Assembly (NCBI RefSeq): GCF_018598185.1
Contig: NZ_JAHESC010000061.1
Coordinates: 1-33,772 of the forward strand
DNA: 33,772 bases
Source: Dawidia soli
GTDB lineage: Bacteria; Bacteroidota; Bacteroidia; Cytophagales; Cyclobacteriaceae
Direction: 5' to 3'
The notes beneath the pieces were generated by a model, which saw only the letters and a program-made list of their open reading frames with translations, did not search any database and had not been told where the DNA came from. Every line of letters begins with the position of its first letter. Within the stretch, counting starts at the first letter, position 1. Positions 1 to 8,021 of this stretch are shown here, in pieces. The position numbers and the translations under genes are program-made.

Positions 1-1200
1 TTGCGGCATAGGCTGTGTGGGCCAAAGTTTTTCGCCTTCCAGATGCGTGACCGTATCGACAGGTGTTTCCACGATGTCGAACAGGGGTTCGCCGGTTTCG
101 CGGTTAAATAAAAAGACAAAGCCCGTCTTGGTGGTCTGCACCACGGCGTCGATCTTTTTACCTGCGTGTGTTACGGTGACCAGCACCGGGTACGACGAGG
201 GATCCCAATCCCAGGTATTGTGATGTATATATTGAAAATGCCACAGGCGCCGGCCGGTGTTGGCGTCCAGGGCGAGCAGGCAGTCGGCATAGAGGTTGGC
301 GCCGGTGCGCTTGCCGCCATAGAAGTCCATCGATGCAGAGCCGGTGGGGATGTAGGCAATGCCGCGTGCGTGGTCGATGGTCATGCCCATCCAGTTGTTG
401 GCGCCGCCGGTCAGCGTATAGGCTTCGGGGTTGTCCCATGTTTCGTGGCCGGGCTCGCCGGGTTGGGGAATGGTGTGAAAGATCCACTTCAGCTCGCCCG
501 TGCGCACGTCGAAGGCGCGGATGTGGCCCGGGGCGGCATCCATCGCTTCGGATACACGGGTGCCCGTCAGGATCAGGTCTTTATAAACAGAAGGCGCGGA
601 TGTATGCGTGATAAAGAGGTCCTGAAAGGCTTCCCCGAGCCCTGTGTGCAGGTCCACCTGGCCGTTATGACCAAAGCCGGCGATGCGTTTGCCCGTTGTG
701 GCATCGATCGCCTGCAGATACGGGCCTACGGTATACACGATGCGATGGTCGTGGCGGCCATCGGTCCAGTAGGTTACGCCGCGGTTGTTGTTGAGGATAA
801 AGTGCCCGGTCTTGTCGCCGGCAATCGTATCGAACGGTGTATAGCGCCACTTCTCGCGGCCCGTGGCGGCGTCTATAGCAAACAACGTCAGTTTCGGCGA
901 CGTGCCGTATAACACGCCGTCAACGATAATGGGGTTACACTGGATCTGCGAATGCGCGGCCGTATCGGCATCGCCCGCGTGATACTCCCAGGCCACACGC
1001 AGCTGCTGTACATTGGTGGTATCGATCTGTCGCAGCGACGAATATTTGTTCCCCGAAGCGTTTCCGCCCACGACATCCCACCGGGTGTAGGCGTCGTCCG
1101 GAGGACTGCATCCGCACCACACGGACAGTAAAACCAACAGATGGAAGAAGGTCGATAGGCCGGCACGGTGCCGGCAATGGCGGTAGCGTTGGGACATCAT
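1..1200 (-). CDS. PQQ-dependent dehydrogenase (quinoprotein), N-terminal 400 codons, cut by left edge
   Basis: Reading the minus strand from the double ATG at 1200/1197 gives 400 uninterrupted codons with no stop before base 1, so the gene continues to the left. After a hydrophobic N-terminus ending in a Cys-Gly-Cys (signal peptide or imperfect lipobox), the protein has the repeated beta-propeller blades of the quinoprotein glucose/alcohol dehydrogenase family: GKxxWRYTPFD-like and AIDAATGREKW-like segments, then SASMDFYGGKRTGANLYA and LWHFQYIHHNTWDWD, which match the PQQ and metal-binding core of these enzymes. Family members oxidise sugars or alcohols in the periplasm and pass electrons to the respiratory chain. 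Whether a cytochrome c domain follows cannot be seen. The substrate is unknown. The permease gene at 1378 is divergent. No convincing Shine-Dalgarno is present. Confidence 0.9.
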   Translation of the reverse strand, partial: MMSQRYRHCRHRAGLSTFFHLLVLLSVWCGCSPPDDAYTRWDVVGGNASGNKYSSLRQIDTTNVQQLRVAWEYHAGDADTAAHSQIQCNPIIVDGVLYGTSPKLTLFAIDAATGREKWRYTPFDTIAGDKTGHFILNNNRGVTYWTDGRHDHRIVYTVGPYLQAIDATTGKRIAGFGHNGQVDLHTGLGEAFQDLFITHTSAPSVYKDLILTGTRVSEAMDAAPGHIRAFDVRTGELKWIFHTIPQPGEPGHETWDNPEAYTLTGGANNWMGMTIDHARGIAYIPTGSASMDFYGGKRTGANLYADCLLALDANTGRRLWHFQYIHHNTWDWDPSSYPVLVTVTHAGKKIDAVVQTTKTGFVFLFNRETGEPLFDIVETPVDTVTHLEGEKLWPTQPMPQ

Positions 1201-1377
1201 GACGGGTTGTGGGTTCCGGAAACGATGGAATATACTTCTTTTTCGACTTTCCCGGAAGTTAGTCGTGATAACTCCCGTCGTTTTTGACATTCAGCGGCGC
1301 GGGCGTGAACGATAATTTATATTTTGGAGTTAAGGAATCTTACACGAAACCATATCCTATGCGGGTAAAACTTTACC

Positions 1378-2709
1378 ATGGCTGAACAGGCACAAGATCG
1401 ACGGCTGGGGCTGCTGCAAGCCACGGCCATCAACATGACCGACATGGTCGGTATCGGCCCGTTCATCACGCTGCCGATGGTTATCGCCACCATGAACGGC
1501 CCCTATTTCTTATACGCCTGGATGGCCGGCGCATTTCTGTCGTGTATCGATGCCATGGTCTGGAGCGAGCTGGGCGCAGCGTTCCCCCGCGCCGGCGGCT
1601 CCTATAATTTCCTCAAAGAAACGTACGGCACCCGCGGCCCCGGTAAGATCATGAGTTTCCTGTTCGTGTGGCAGACCATGATCCAGGCACCCCTGGTGAT
1701 TGCCTCCGCGGCCATCGGCTTCTCCGACTATTTCTCGTACCTCGTTCCGCTTTCGCCCGTGGCCGCCAAGGTCGTCAGCGGCACCGTCGTCATCGCCATT
1801 GTATTCCTGCTGTTCCGGCGTATCGAGGCGATCGGCAAGATCAGCGTCTTCCTCTGGGTGGCGGTGATCGGCACGATGCTCTGGATCATCGGCGGTGGTA
1901 TTGCGCACGGCAACTTCATCGCACCGATGCAACACATCAACGACGGCCTCACCTTCAACTTTGCGTTCGTCGCCGCCATCGGTTTTGCCTCTGTCAAAAC
2001 GGTCTACAGCTACCTCGGGTATTATAACGTATGCCACCTGGGTGGTGAGATCGTCAATCCTTCCCGCAACATCCCCCGCAGCATGTTCTTCTCCATCGCG
2101 GGCATCTTCCTGCTGTATATGATGATGAACATCAGCGTTGTCAGCGTCATTCCCTGGCACGAAGCCAAAGACAGCAAATTTGTGGTAAGTCTCTTCATCG
2201 AAAGGCTGCTTGGCCCGAATGCCGCCAACATTGCTACGTGTCTCATCCTGCTGGTGGCTTTTGCTTCCGTCTTTTCCGCCACCCTCGGCTACAGCCGGAT
2301 ACCCTATGCCGCTGCTGCCGACGGCGCATTCTTCAAACCGTTTGCACGCCTGCACCCGCAAGGCAACTTTCCCTACGTGTCGATCTTATCGCTGGGTGCC
2401 GTGGCCTTTGTCTTCAGCCTGCTCTTTAAACTGCACGATGTCATCAGCGCCATCCTGGCCATGCGCATCCTGGTGCAGTTTATCGGCCAGGCTACCGGTC
2501 TTTTACTGCTCCGCGAAAAACGCAAGAGCTTTCCCTACAAAATGCCGTTCTTCCCCGTACCGGTATATATTGCCATTGCCATGTGGGCCGGCATCTTAAT
2601 TTCCACCGGCTATCAAATGGTCCTCAGCGGCCTGATCGTCATTGGCCTGGGCATCGTGGTGTATATCGTCAAGGAAGCCGTCGCCCGTCGTCGCCAACAG
2701 CCTTCCTGA
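1378..2709 (+). CDS. APC-superfamily amino acid permease
   Basis: 443 aa with about 12 hydrophobic segments and short loops. The first helix carries VGIGPFITLP (residues 24-33), the Gly-rich unwound TM1 substrate-binding motif of the APC (amino acid-polyamine-organocation) superfamily, followed by a second helix with SELGAAFPRAGGSYNFLKE, also typical of the family. It should be an inner-membrane secondary transporter for an amino acid, amine or related solute; the substrate cannot be read from sequence. The ATG at 1378 places TM1 at the expected distance from the N-terminus. It is divergent from the quinoprotein gene across a 177-bp spacer and convergent with the NmrA-type gene, whose stop lies 30 bases downstream. 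An AT-rich TATATTTT near 1318-1325 resembles a -7 box but has no good -33 partner. Confidence 0.88.
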   Translation: MAEQAQDRRLGLLQATAINMTDMVGIGPFITLPMVIATMNGPYFLYAWMAGAFLSCIDAMVWSELGAAFPRAGGSYNFLKETYGTRGPGKIMSFLFVWQTMIQAPLVIASAAIGFSDYFSYLVPLSPVAAKVVSGTVVIAIVFLLFRRIEAIGKISVFLWVAVIGTMLWIIGGGIAHGNFIAPMQHINDGLTFNFAFVAAIGFASVKTVYSYLGYYNVCHLGGEIVNPSRNIPRSMFFSIAGIFLLYMMMNISVVSVIPWHEAKDSKFVVSLFIERLLGPNAANIATCLILLVAFASVFSATLGYSRIPYAAAADGAFFKPFARLHPQGNFPYVSILSLGAVAFVFSLLFKLHDVISAILAMRILVQFIGQATGLLLLREKRKSFPYKMPFFPVPVYIAIAMWAGILISTGYQMVLSGLIVIGLGIVVYIVKEAVARRRQQPS

Positions 2710-2738
2710 AGTCACGCTATAACCCGGGGCGCAAGGCA

Positions 2739-3587
2739 TTAGGCCTCCGGCGCCGGGTTCCAAATACCGGTAGCAGCGGTCTTGCGAACAAACTCTGTGA
2801 AGTCGGTCGGTTTGCGACCCAGCGCACGTTCCACGCCGTCGGCAATATATTCGTTGCGGCCGTCCAGCACTTCGGTGAACAAATAGCGCAGCAGCCAGAT
2901 CAGATCGTCGGGCAGGCCATACTGCGACAGTGCAGAGGCATACGACTCCATAGGGATTTGCTCATACACGATCTCCCGGCCGGTTGCCGTGGCGATCTCC
3001 TGCGTTGCCTCGCGGAAGGACAGCAGTCGCGGGCCGGTCACTTCATATACCTGTCCGTCGTGACGCGGATCGCTCAGCGCTGCCACCACCACATCGGCAA
3101 TGTCATCGGTGTCGATAAATGGCTCCTTGATATCGCCCGCCGGGAGTGCCACATACCCCGCCTGTACCGGCTCCCCCAAATGTCCTTCGCTAAAGTTCTG
3201 ATTAAACCAGCTCGCCCGTACGATCGTCCAGCGCATGCCGGCGTCGATCACTACCTTTTCGCACAGCTGGGCTTCCGTCTCGCCGCGTCCCGACAACAGC
3301 ACCACCTGCTGTACCTTGTTCTGCCTGGCCAGCTGCGTCAGCGCGTGAATCGCCTCGACCGATCCCGGCACGGCCAGGTCCGGCTGAAAGGTAATATAGA
3401 TGGCCTGTACACCCTCCATTGCCGGCTGCCACGTCTGCTGGTCATTCCAATCAAACCGGGTCTTGCCCGACCGCGACGCGGCCCGCACGCCATACCCTAA
3501 TGCTTCCAATCGCTGCACCACTCTTGCGCCGGTCTTGCCATTACCCCCGATAACCAAAACTGTCTTTGTTTCTTTTGTTGTGTTCAT
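2739..3587 (-). CDS. NmrA-like NAD(P)-binding protein (atypical SDR)
   Basis: 282 aa from the ATG at 3587. An in-frame ATG at 3614 would add nine residues, but the shorter start sits right in front of the first beta strand. The N-terminus VLVIGGNGKTGARV contains the GGNGKTG dinucleotide-binding loop (residues 14-20), and the body has the NmrA/atypical SDR pattern (VQAIYITFQPD, VVLLSGRG, WTIVRASWFNQNF, FIDTDDIADVVVAAL, YEVTGPRLLSFREA). Relatives include NmrA redox sensors and NAD(P)H:quinone reductase 2-like proteins; many are annotated only as NAD(P)H-binding. The classical SDR Tyr-x-x-x-Lys pair is not obvious, so catalysis is uncertain. Substrate unknown. Confidence 0.87.
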   Translation of the reverse strand: MNTTKETKTVLVIGGNGKTGARVVQRLEALGYGVRAASRSGKTRFDWNDQQTWQPAMEGVQAIYITFQPDLAVPGSVEAIHALTQLARQNKVQQVVLLSGRGETEAQLCEKVVIDAGMRWTIVRASWFNQNFSEGHLGEPVQAGYVALPAGDIKEPFIDTDDIADVVVAALSDPRHDGQVYEVTGPRLLSFREATQEIATATGREIVYEQIPMESYASALSQYGLPDDLIWLLRYLFTEVLDGRNEYIADGVERALGRKPTDFTEFVRKTAATGIWNPAPEA

Positions 3588-3681
3588 AGTTTTAATGTTT
3601 AAATGATACATCAAAACTACTTTCCCCGGGGTCCGGGGAATAGAACAAAACCGACAAGTTCAGGGCTCGGTGCGGTGCGGC

Positions 3682-4278
3682 TTAGGGGTTATGGTCTGGG
3701 ATCGTACGATCACGCAGGATTGTTTTTGTCAGGCTCCAGAGCTGGAGGGATTCGTAGTTTTTTAAGGATGTCCGGGCGTGTAGCGCGGGAGCGTCGGTTT
3801 TGTGGACGGTAAAATAACTGTGGTATTCTTTTAGGCTGACGTCGCACCAATCCAGGTGGTTGCCGTTCGGGAGGGTGATGCCCTGCCGGTTGAGTGTATG
3901 GTTGTGTAAGATTACGTCCTGGTTGTCGAGGAATGTGTCGTACAGGCTCTCGATGAGGGGGACGCAATAATTGTCCCAGCAGGTGTTCAGGATGTCGTTG
4001 AAGATACTTTGCTGTGATGCTCCGAAGTAGCTTCTCAGGGTGATTTTCAGCTCCGAGTTGTTTTGGGTTTTGAAGGCTATGACGTACCGTGTGCCGACGG
4101 AAAATTCATACCAGACGATCCGTTCAACGTAGCGCCGGAAGTCGACGATGTCTGCTTTCTCTATTCGCGTGAACTCCTGACCTTTCAGGTCCTTGTTTTC
4201 AAAGGCAATATAATCGGGTGTCAGGATCAGCTTTCTTGACCGGTCGAGTAAACGTGTTTTGAGTATGTATTCTTTCAA
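3682..4278 (-). CDS. Hypothetical protein, possibly two PH-like modules
   Basis: 198 aa, no signal peptide and no membrane helix. I do not recognise a named family. Residues about 15-90 (strand-rich, with KLILTPDYIAFENKDL and a conserved-looking aromatic run) and about 120-190 (DVILHNHTLNRQGI then a DWCDVSLKEYHSYF stretch) both read like small beta-barrels of the PH type, in which a strand giving the recognition surface is followed by an I..I/V switch-like segment. This is a visual resemblance only. It lies on the minus strand with two other small genes (4457-4999 and 5045-5515), the latter a more convincing bacterial PH-domain protein. The REP-like cluster at 4400-4464 lies just upstream. 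The coding strand has the same composition as its neighbours and no frame interruptions. Confidence 0.75.
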   Translation of the reverse strand: MKEYILKTRLLDRSRKLILTPDYIAFENKDLKGQEFTRIEKADIVDFRRYVERIVWYEFSVGTRYVIAFKTQNNSELKITLRSYFGASQQSIFNDILNTCWDNYCVPLIESLYDTFLDNQDVILHNHTLNRQGITLPNGNHLDWCDVSLKEYHSYFTVHKTDAPALHARTSLKNYESLQLWSLTKTILRDRTIPDHNP

Positions 4279-4399
4279 TGCGGAATCGATAGGGATTCAA
4301 ATATAGTTTAAAGGCTATAATATTTTGGTCGGATCGGGTGCCGAATGTCAGCTTCGGTACGAGACTCAGGCGGTTTATTTGTTGCCGTCAGCCTTCTGC

Positions 4400-4464
4400 C
4401 CGCCAGTTATAAACTGGCAACCTAGAGGCACTCCCGATAGCCATCGGGATTCTGCGCTACGCGC
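4400..4464. repeat. REP-like cluster of three short hairpins
   Basis: Three inverted repeats lie in 65 bases: GCCAGTT-ATA-AACTGGC (4402-4418), TCCCGAT-AGCC-ATCGGGA (4432-4449) and GCGC-TAC-GCGC (4454-4464). The last overlaps the stop of the HEAT-like gene. Closely spaced perfect short stems of this kind resemble REP elements mobilised by RAYT (IS200-like) transposases in Bacteroidota. None of the stems has a T-run, so a simple terminator is less likely. Copies elsewhere in the genome cannot be checked here. Confidence 0.55.
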
Positions 4465-4999
4465 TTAAACTTGCGCCAGTTGCATGTCTTTCGCCGGGCA
4501 GCGTGTCGCGTAGTTTTCGGATGCGTGCTTGCAGCGATGGGATGGGTTCGTGTGTGACGGCTGTCAGTGTTTCCTGGAAGGGTTCGCGAAAGTCGGGGTA
4601 TATGCGGGACAGGTCGTAGAGGCTTTGCAGGGCGTGTACGCGGACGAGTTTGCTTTCGTGTGGGTTGCGTGTCCAGTATTGTAATGTTTTCCAGACTTCT
4701 TCGGCTTCATCCGGGAGTAAGGTGACGCGTGTGATGAGCTGGGCCAGGCGGCCTTTTAGTTCGGGATGGTCGGAGGTGGTGAAGAGGCGGAGCAGGTCGA
4801 GCTTATGGGTGCGGAGGAGTTCCTGGTGTTTGGTCGTCACTTTTTCGATGGCTTCGGCTGCGCGGAGTACCAGGGGGCGTTCGTGGTGGTATAGCAGCTC
4901 GAAGAGCGAGTCGAACGAAAGCTGGTCTTTGATCCGCGCACGCAATGTGCGGGTCTGCAGGTTGCCGCGCATGAGCCACTGTGTCAACGACGGGTCCAT
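4457..4999 (-). CDS. Hypothetical all-helical protein, HEAT-repeat-like
   Basis: 180 aa, soluble, almost entirely predicted helical. Repeating helix pairs such as SFDSLFELLYHHERPLVLRA, ELKGRLAQLITRVTLLPDEA and LVRVHALQSLYDLSRIYPD look like HEAT or armadillo units of roughly 35-45 residues, a scaffold usually used for protein or nucleic-acid contacts. No catalytic motif is visible. It lies 45 bases downstream of the PH-like membrane protein gene (5045-5515) on the same strand, so the two could be co-transcribed. The ATG at 4999 is the first in the frame and fits the helical start. The function cannot be named. Confidence 0.72.
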   Translation of the reverse strand: MDPSLTQWLMRGNLQTRTLRARIKDQLSFDSLFELLYHHERPLVLRAAEAIEKVTTKHQELLRTHKLDLLRLFTTSDHPELKGRLAQLITRVTLLPDEAEEVWKTLQYWTRNPHESKLVRVHALQSLYDLSRIYPDFREPFQETLTAVTHEPIPSLQARIRKLRDTLPGERHATGASLSA

Positions 5000-5044
5000 A
5001 GTTTACAAGGGCCTTTGTAAAAATCATGCCGTGTTGCGTACGTT

Positions 5045-5515
5045 TCAGGCATCCTTCCACCGGATGACTACATGTTTGTTGCATTGCCGTACGGCATCGA
5101 CAAATAATTCGAGATCCTTTTTTCTCACCAGCAATATTTCCTGGTCGTCCAGGTCGATCGCAGGATCGAAGGCAATGGAATACCGGTCGAATCGCATGCC
5201 GCCGATCGGCGACGAACGGTAGCTCCACTGCATATTGCTGACGGCGTAGATGCGCTTGATGCTGGCCAATGGTACGGATTTACTTTTTCGCAACCCTTTC
5301 AGGTATATAAACTCCCGGTCGTAGTATAGATCATAGGTTCGGTTGATGACACCGTACATCCAGGCGACCAGCACCAGCAGGAAAATAAATGCTACGATGT
5401 TTGCCGAGCTGGAGTGTTTGTAGTCGGTTGTCGCGAACAGGATCATCAGGGCCAGCAGCAGCGCTACGGGTACGATGAGCGCGTGTAGAATATTGATGGG
5501 GCTTAACAATCGCAT
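5045..5515 (-). CDS. Membrane protein with bacterial PH domain (bPH_4-like)
   Basis: 156 aa from the ATG at 5515. Two hydrophobic helices (about residues 8-28 and 38-56) are followed by a cytoplasmic domain that fits the bPH_4 (DUF1200) pattern: a YDLYYDREFIYLKGL strand pair, SVPLASIKRIYAV, the SSPIGGMRFDRYSIAFD segment, then EILLVRKKDLELFVDAVRQ ending in a helix. Such proteins are common in Bacteroidota and have no established activity. The frame stays open upstream to 5980, but that part overlaps the divergent lipoprotein gene and has no coding character, so the methionine just before the first membrane helix was chosen. A GTG near 5578 is a possible alternative start. Confidence 0.78.
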   Translation of the reverse strand: MRLLSPINILHALIVPVALLLALMILFATTDYKHSSSANIVAFIFLLVLVAWMYGVINRTYDLYYDREFIYLKGLRKSKSVPLASIKRIYAVSNMQWSYRSSPIGGMRFDRYSIAFDPAIDLDDQEILLVRKKDLELFVDAVRQCNKHVVIRWKDA

Positions 5516-5629
5516 AATCCTGTCTGCTAATAATACCGGAAGCTCCCGGCAGGTAACATCGCCGATTTTTACATTCACCTGAAATTTTGTCCGAATGGGG
5601 CATTGTCTCCTGTTAGTGGACGGACTTTT

Positions 5630-5661
5630 TTTGCGTTGCGCGACAAGATCGTGCATTTTTG
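5630..5661 (+). promoter_or_regulatory. Candidate Bacteroidota-type promoter of the serine hydrolase gene
   Basis: TTTG at 5630-5633 is followed after 20 bases by CATTTTTG at 5654-5661. This agrees with the Bacteroidota primary sigma consensus (TTTG at -33, TAnnTTTG at -7) with one mismatch. It ends eight bases before the ATG at 5670, so the mRNA would have a very short 5' leader. Confidence 0.5.
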
Positions 5662-5669
5662 ATAGTACT

Positions 5670-7055
5670 ATGAAAACGACCCGCCTGTTTTTCTTTGTTC
5701 TTTCGGTCACGTCGGGTGTCAGTGTGCTGTTGTCGTGCCGGGACGACGCGGGGCCAGGCGTATTCGCCACGGTGAAGACTGCGGCTATGTCCGACGTCAC
5801 ACCGCTGTCGGCGACGGGTGGCGGTACCGTGGTCGACGCGGGTGGTTCGCCGGTTTCGTCGCGGGGGATTGTGTGGAATACGCAACGCCATCCCACGGCC
5901 GACCTTCCGACCAAGACAGACGACGGTACGGGCGAGGGCACCTTTGTCAGTTTACTGACGGATCTTGTACCGGGCACCACGTATTATGTGCGGGCGTATG
6001 CCACCAACGGTACAGGCATTGCCTACGGCGAGGAAGTAACATTTGTCGCGGCCGATCCTTACACGACGCTGGACGATGCCATGAAAGTTAACATGGAGGC
6101 ACTTTCCATACCGGCGGTGTCGCTGGCCATCGTTTGCCAGGAAAGGCTTGTATACGCAGCGGCCTATGGGTATGCCGACAAGGAAGCAGTCCAGGTCGCC
6201 GCGAACAGTGACCGGTATCGCATTGCGAGCCTGTCAAAACCGATCACGGCCATTGCCGCGTTGAAACTGTCGGAAGCGGGTATGCTTTCGTTAGACGATG
6301 CTGTCTTCGGAGACGGCGGTATCCTGGGCAACGACTTCGGCGCTCCGCCGGACGGTTCTCTGAAAGACCAGATCACGGTGCGTCATTTGCTGAACCATAC
6401 TTCGGGATGGATCAATTCGCCGGATGACCCGATGTTTCGCGCGAACGATCTGACACAGGCGCAGCTTATCCGTGACCTGCTGGCGAATCGGCCGTTGGTA
6501 TATACTCCCGGTACACAGGAGTCGTATCTCAACTTTGGATACTCGGTGCTGGGCCGGGTGATCGAGAAAGTTACGGGCACGTCGTATGAAACGTACATCA
6601 AAGAAATGGTCGCGCCGATGGGAATCTCGACGCTGGAGATCGCCGGAAATACATTGGAAGAACGGCTGCCGGGAGAGGTGAAGTATTACCAGGCCGGGTT
6701 CAGCCCGTATAGCATGAATGTTGCGCGCATGGACGCGCATGGTGGCTGGGTGGCGACGGCCACTGATCTGGCCCGCTTTATGGTGCATATCGATCGCAAT
6801 ACGCATGTGCCCGATATTGTCTCGTCGTCGTTGCAGGCGATGTATTTTGGTGACAGCTTCTGGGTGCATAGCGGTTCGCTGCCGGGCACGTCGTCTTTGC
6901 TCGTGCGGTTGGATAACACGTTTAGTTTTGTGGTGCTGGCGAATACGCGTACGGAGGATGATTATGACCGGATCCTGGAAGAACTGTATACCGTTGTGCG
7001 CGATCATATTTTGATGCGGAGCAAGTGGCCTTCGTATGATCTGTTTGATCAGTAG
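5670..7055 (+). CDS. Lipoprotein with Fn3-like domain and class C beta-lactamase/serine hydrolase domain
   Basis: 461 aa from the ATG at 5670. The N-terminus is a lipoprotein signal with VLLSC (lipid-attachment Cys23). Residues about 30-127 form a fibronectin-III-like beta-sandwich (ending PGTTYYVRAYATNGTGIAYG), common as a spacer in Bacteroidota surface proteins. The rest is a serine beta-lactamase-like (class C/EstB/DD-peptidase) domain with SxxK as S187-L-S-K190, YxN as Y286-L-N288 and a KTG-equivalent HSG at 400-402. The triad is complete, so it should be an active envelope-anchored serine hydrolase. HSG in place of KTG is usual for esterases and D-amino-acid peptidases of this family, so resistance should not be assumed. 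It is likely transcribed from the promoter at 5630-5661. Confidence 0.92.
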   Translation: MKTTRLFFFVLSVTSGVSVLLSCRDDAGPGVFATVKTAAMSDVTPLSATGGGTVVDAGGSPVSSRGIVWNTQRHPTADLPTKTDDGTGEGTFVSLLTDLVPGTTYYVRAYATNGTGIAYGEEVTFVAADPYTTLDDAMKVNMEALSIPAVSLAIVCQERLVYAAAYGYADKEAVQVAANSDRYRIASLSKPITAIAALKLSEAGMLSLDDAVFGDGGILGNDFGAPPDGSLKDQITVRHLLNHTSGWINSPDDPMFRANDLTQAQLIRDLLANRPLVYTPGTQESYLNFGYSVLGRVIEKVTGTSYETYIKEMVAPMGISTLEIAGNTLEERLPGEVKYYQAGFSPYSMNVARMDAHGGWVATATDLARFMVHIDRNTHVPDIVSSSLQAMYFGDSFWVHSGSLPGTSSLLVRLDNTFSFVVLANTRTEDDYDRILEELYTVVRDHILMRSKWPSYDLFDQ

Positions 7056-7345
7056 GTTGCGCTGTTGACATTCTCCACGGTATGCTGCCGGCCGCGCGAA
7101 ACCGGGATCCCGCAGGTCCTGATCGCCTCGCTTATCTTTTGTGCTTTGTAAGGCCTGCGGGCATGGTATTTTCACTTGCTTTCCTGTGGATGTTGTCACA
7201 TGCAGACGATGAAATGATGTGTCGGGGTTGATTCTCAGTGATTCTTCCCGTAGATTCAGGTGTATAGGCGTAGACGGTGTCGTTGTCAGGAATGGTTTTT
7301 GGAGCGTTGGGGTGAGGAGTGTTTTACGAGTGAACACTATGGGTT
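7056..7345. other. 290-bp spacer with a long-range inverted repeat
   Basis: No reading frame here has convincing coding character. The only structure noticed is CCCGCAGG at 7109-7116 with its complement CCTGCGGG at 7154-7161. The loop is about 37 bases and there is no T-run, so this is not a standard terminator. The promoter of the phosphoribosyltransferase gene must lie here, but I see no clear TAnnTTTG box. Confidence 0.35.
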
Positions 7346-7987
7346 ATGAAAGCCATCGAAATCAAGAATTATATATATGCAGATCGGCATGAGGCTGGCG
7401 CGACCGTGGCGCAGATGCTGGAAAAGAAATACAAGGATAAACATGTATTGGTTTTGGGTATTCCGCGAGGTGGCGTGGTGATTGCCTATGAAGTCGCGCG
7501 GCGCTTGCATGGAGAGCTTTCGGTGGTGGTCACGAAAAAGCTGCCACACCCTGAGCAAGAGGAGTTGGCCGTGGGGGCGATGGCGGAGGATGGCTCTGTG
7601 TTTTTGACTTCGCTGGCGCGCGAGGTGCGTGAAGAAGTCTTGCGGGATGTAGTGTGTACGCAGCGGCAAGAGATCCTGCGGCGCGTGGAGCAGTTTCGGC
7701 ATGGCAAGGCTTTGCCTGCCATGGAAAATAGAATTGTTATTCTGGCGGATGATGGGATCGCGACCGGCTCGACGTTGGTGCCGGCGATCCAGTTGTGCCG
7801 GAAGAAGAAGGCTGCCGTGATCGTCGTGGCCGCGCCGGTGTCGGGGGAATATTATGTGTCCGAAATCGATGATCTGGCGGATGAAGTTGTGATTGCGCAG
7901 CAGCCGGAAGGGTTTCAGGCGGTAGGACAGGTGTATGACGATTTTCGGGCAGTCGAAGACGAAGAGGTGCTCGCGTTGTTGAAATAG
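7346..7987 (+). CDS. Phosphoribosyltransferase family protein
   Basis: 213 aa, cytoplasmic. The PRPP-binding loop of type I phosphoribosyltransferases is clear: VILADDGIATGST at residues 131-143, with the two acidic residues (D135, D136) and the following small-residue/Thr loop. The upstream LGIPRGGVVIAYEVARRL (residues 37-54) is the matching PPi-loop region, followed by VVTKKLPHP. Proteins of this type are often fused or adjacent to dienelactone-hydrolase or erythromycin-esterase-like domains in other bacteria; this copy is stand-alone. The nucleobase or other acceptor cannot be predicted. The next gene starts 34 bases downstream and is probably in the same transcript. Confidence 0.9.
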   Translation: MKAIEIKNYIYADRHEAGATVAQMLEKKYKDKHVLVLGIPRGGVVIAYEVARRLHGELSVVVTKKLPHPEQEELAVGAMAEDGSVFLTSLAREVREEVLRDVVCTQRQEILRRVEQFRHGKALPAMENRIVILADDGIATGSTLVPAIQLCRKKKAAVIVVAAPVSGEYYVSEIDDLADEVVIAQQPEGFQAVGQVYDDFRAVEDEEVLALLK

Positions 7988-8021
7988 CATTCGTACGGAT
8001 ACAACACAACTCAGACGATAT

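Noticed and set aside
1510-2361. Long minus-strand frame opposite the permease
   Set aside because: Low-complexity His/Asp/Glu-rich product, a shadow of a strongly coding plus strand.
2711-2760. Inverted repeat AACCCGG...CCGGGTT between permease and NmrA-type gene
   Set aside because: Stem is imperfect with no T-run and it overlaps the end of the NmrA-type coding region, so a terminator call is not supported.
5516-5980. Upstream extension of the PH-like membrane protein frame
   Set aside because: It overlaps the divergent lipoprotein gene and its translation has no domain or membrane character; the start just before the first helix is better.
6291-7337. Long minus-strand frame opposite the serine hydrolase
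   Set aside because: Composition is Arg/His/Ile-rich without domains, and it mirrors codon bias of the real gene.
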